Source of the DNA: Chloroflexota bacterium
Lineage (GTDB): Bacteria > Chloroflexota > Limnocylindria > Limnocylindrales > CSP1-4
NCBI GenBank assembly: GCA_013694835.1
Contig: JACDBP010000255.1
Location: 1 to 5,956 of the forward strand
DNA: 5,956 nucleotides
Direction of reading: 5' to 3'
Each line of letters starts with the position of its first letter. Position 1 is the stretch's first letter. A model generated the notes under the pieces. That model did not search any database and was not told the origin of the DNA. It saw nothing but the letters and a program-made list of their open reading frames with translations. The translations under genes were made by a program, and so were the position numbers. Below are positions 5,841 through 5,956 of this stretch, piece after piece.

Positions 5841-5956
5841 GTGAGTGGGGAGTTAGACGGATCTGTGCGGATCGCCTGGGACGCGGACGGCTTCGTCGGC
5901 GTCCGGGTCATCGCCGAGCGGCGGCCGGCCGGGGAGCTGGCCGAATACGCCAGACG
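5841..5956 (+). CDS. Unrecognised protein, N-terminal fragment (gene runs off right edge)
   Basis: An open frame begins at GTG 5841 and runs to the window edge, giving 38 complete codons plus two bases. The fragment starts VSGELDGSVRIAWDADGF and ends in a charged, Arg/Glu-rich stretch (RVIAERRPAGELAEYAR). Codon third positions are mostly G or C, as in neighbouring genes, which supports real coding. I do not recognise a family and see no signal peptide or metal motif. The start is supported mainly by TAGCAT 6 bases upstream. The ATG at 5833 is unusable because it meets a stop after three codons. It is divergent from the reductase, so it probably belongs to another transcription unit. Confidence 0.6.
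   Translation, partial: MSGELDGSVRIAWDADGFVGVRVIAERRPAGELAEYAR

Noticed and set aside
1..5956. Search for tRNAs, CRISPR arrays, insertion sequences, attachment sites and riboswitches
   Set aside because: No repeated spacer structure, transposase motif, terminal inverted repeat or cloverleaf was seen by reading, and the intergenic gaps (under 100 bases) leave almost no room for them.

Overview
The window is GC-rich (roughly two thirds G+C by eye) and densely coded. It holds seven genes or gene ends and no gene-free stretch over 100 bases. The host looks like a high-GC bacterium such as an actinomycete or a high-GC member of the Chloroflexota. The reasons are an F420-type split-barrel reductase, a SigG-like sigma factor with a SnoaL-like tail, frequent GTG starts, and several starts that lack a Shine-Dalgarno sequence but have a -10-like hexamer 6 to 7 bases upstream. 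The phylum cannot be fixed from this sequence.

Left part (1-1290, minus strand): the first 430 residues of a 14-helix DHA2-type drug/proton antiporter whose C-terminus lies off the left edge. It is transcribed divergently from a plus-strand gene (1380-2990). That gene encodes an unusual two-domain protein: an UlaG-like metallo-beta-lactamase fold at the N-terminus and a complete Rieske [2Fe-2S] domain at the C-terminus. It contains the same two folds as CMP-sialic acid hydroxylase, but in the opposite order. It is the most interesting gene here.

Middle and right part (3016-5767, minus strand): four tightly packed genes read right to left. They are an F420-dependent-type reductase, an RraA/HMG-aldolase-like protein, a RimJ/RimL-type GNAT acetyltransferase, and a SigG-like sigma factor. 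The first two share a 4-base GTGA overlap and the last two a TGATG overlap, so they look like one transcription unit. A possible extra promoter sits just in front of the acetyltransferase. This unit converges on the Rieske/MBL gene with only 25 bases between the stop codons.

Right edge (5841-5956, plus strand): the first 38 complete codons of an unrecognised gene, divergent from the reductase across a 73-base gap that carries back-to-back promoter-like hexamers.

No RNA genes, CRISPR arrays, insertion sequences or repeats of note were seen. No single multi-gene novel system is evident. The Rieske/MBL protein, the repeated leaderless-start pattern and the acetyltransferase-sigma coupling are the points worth following.
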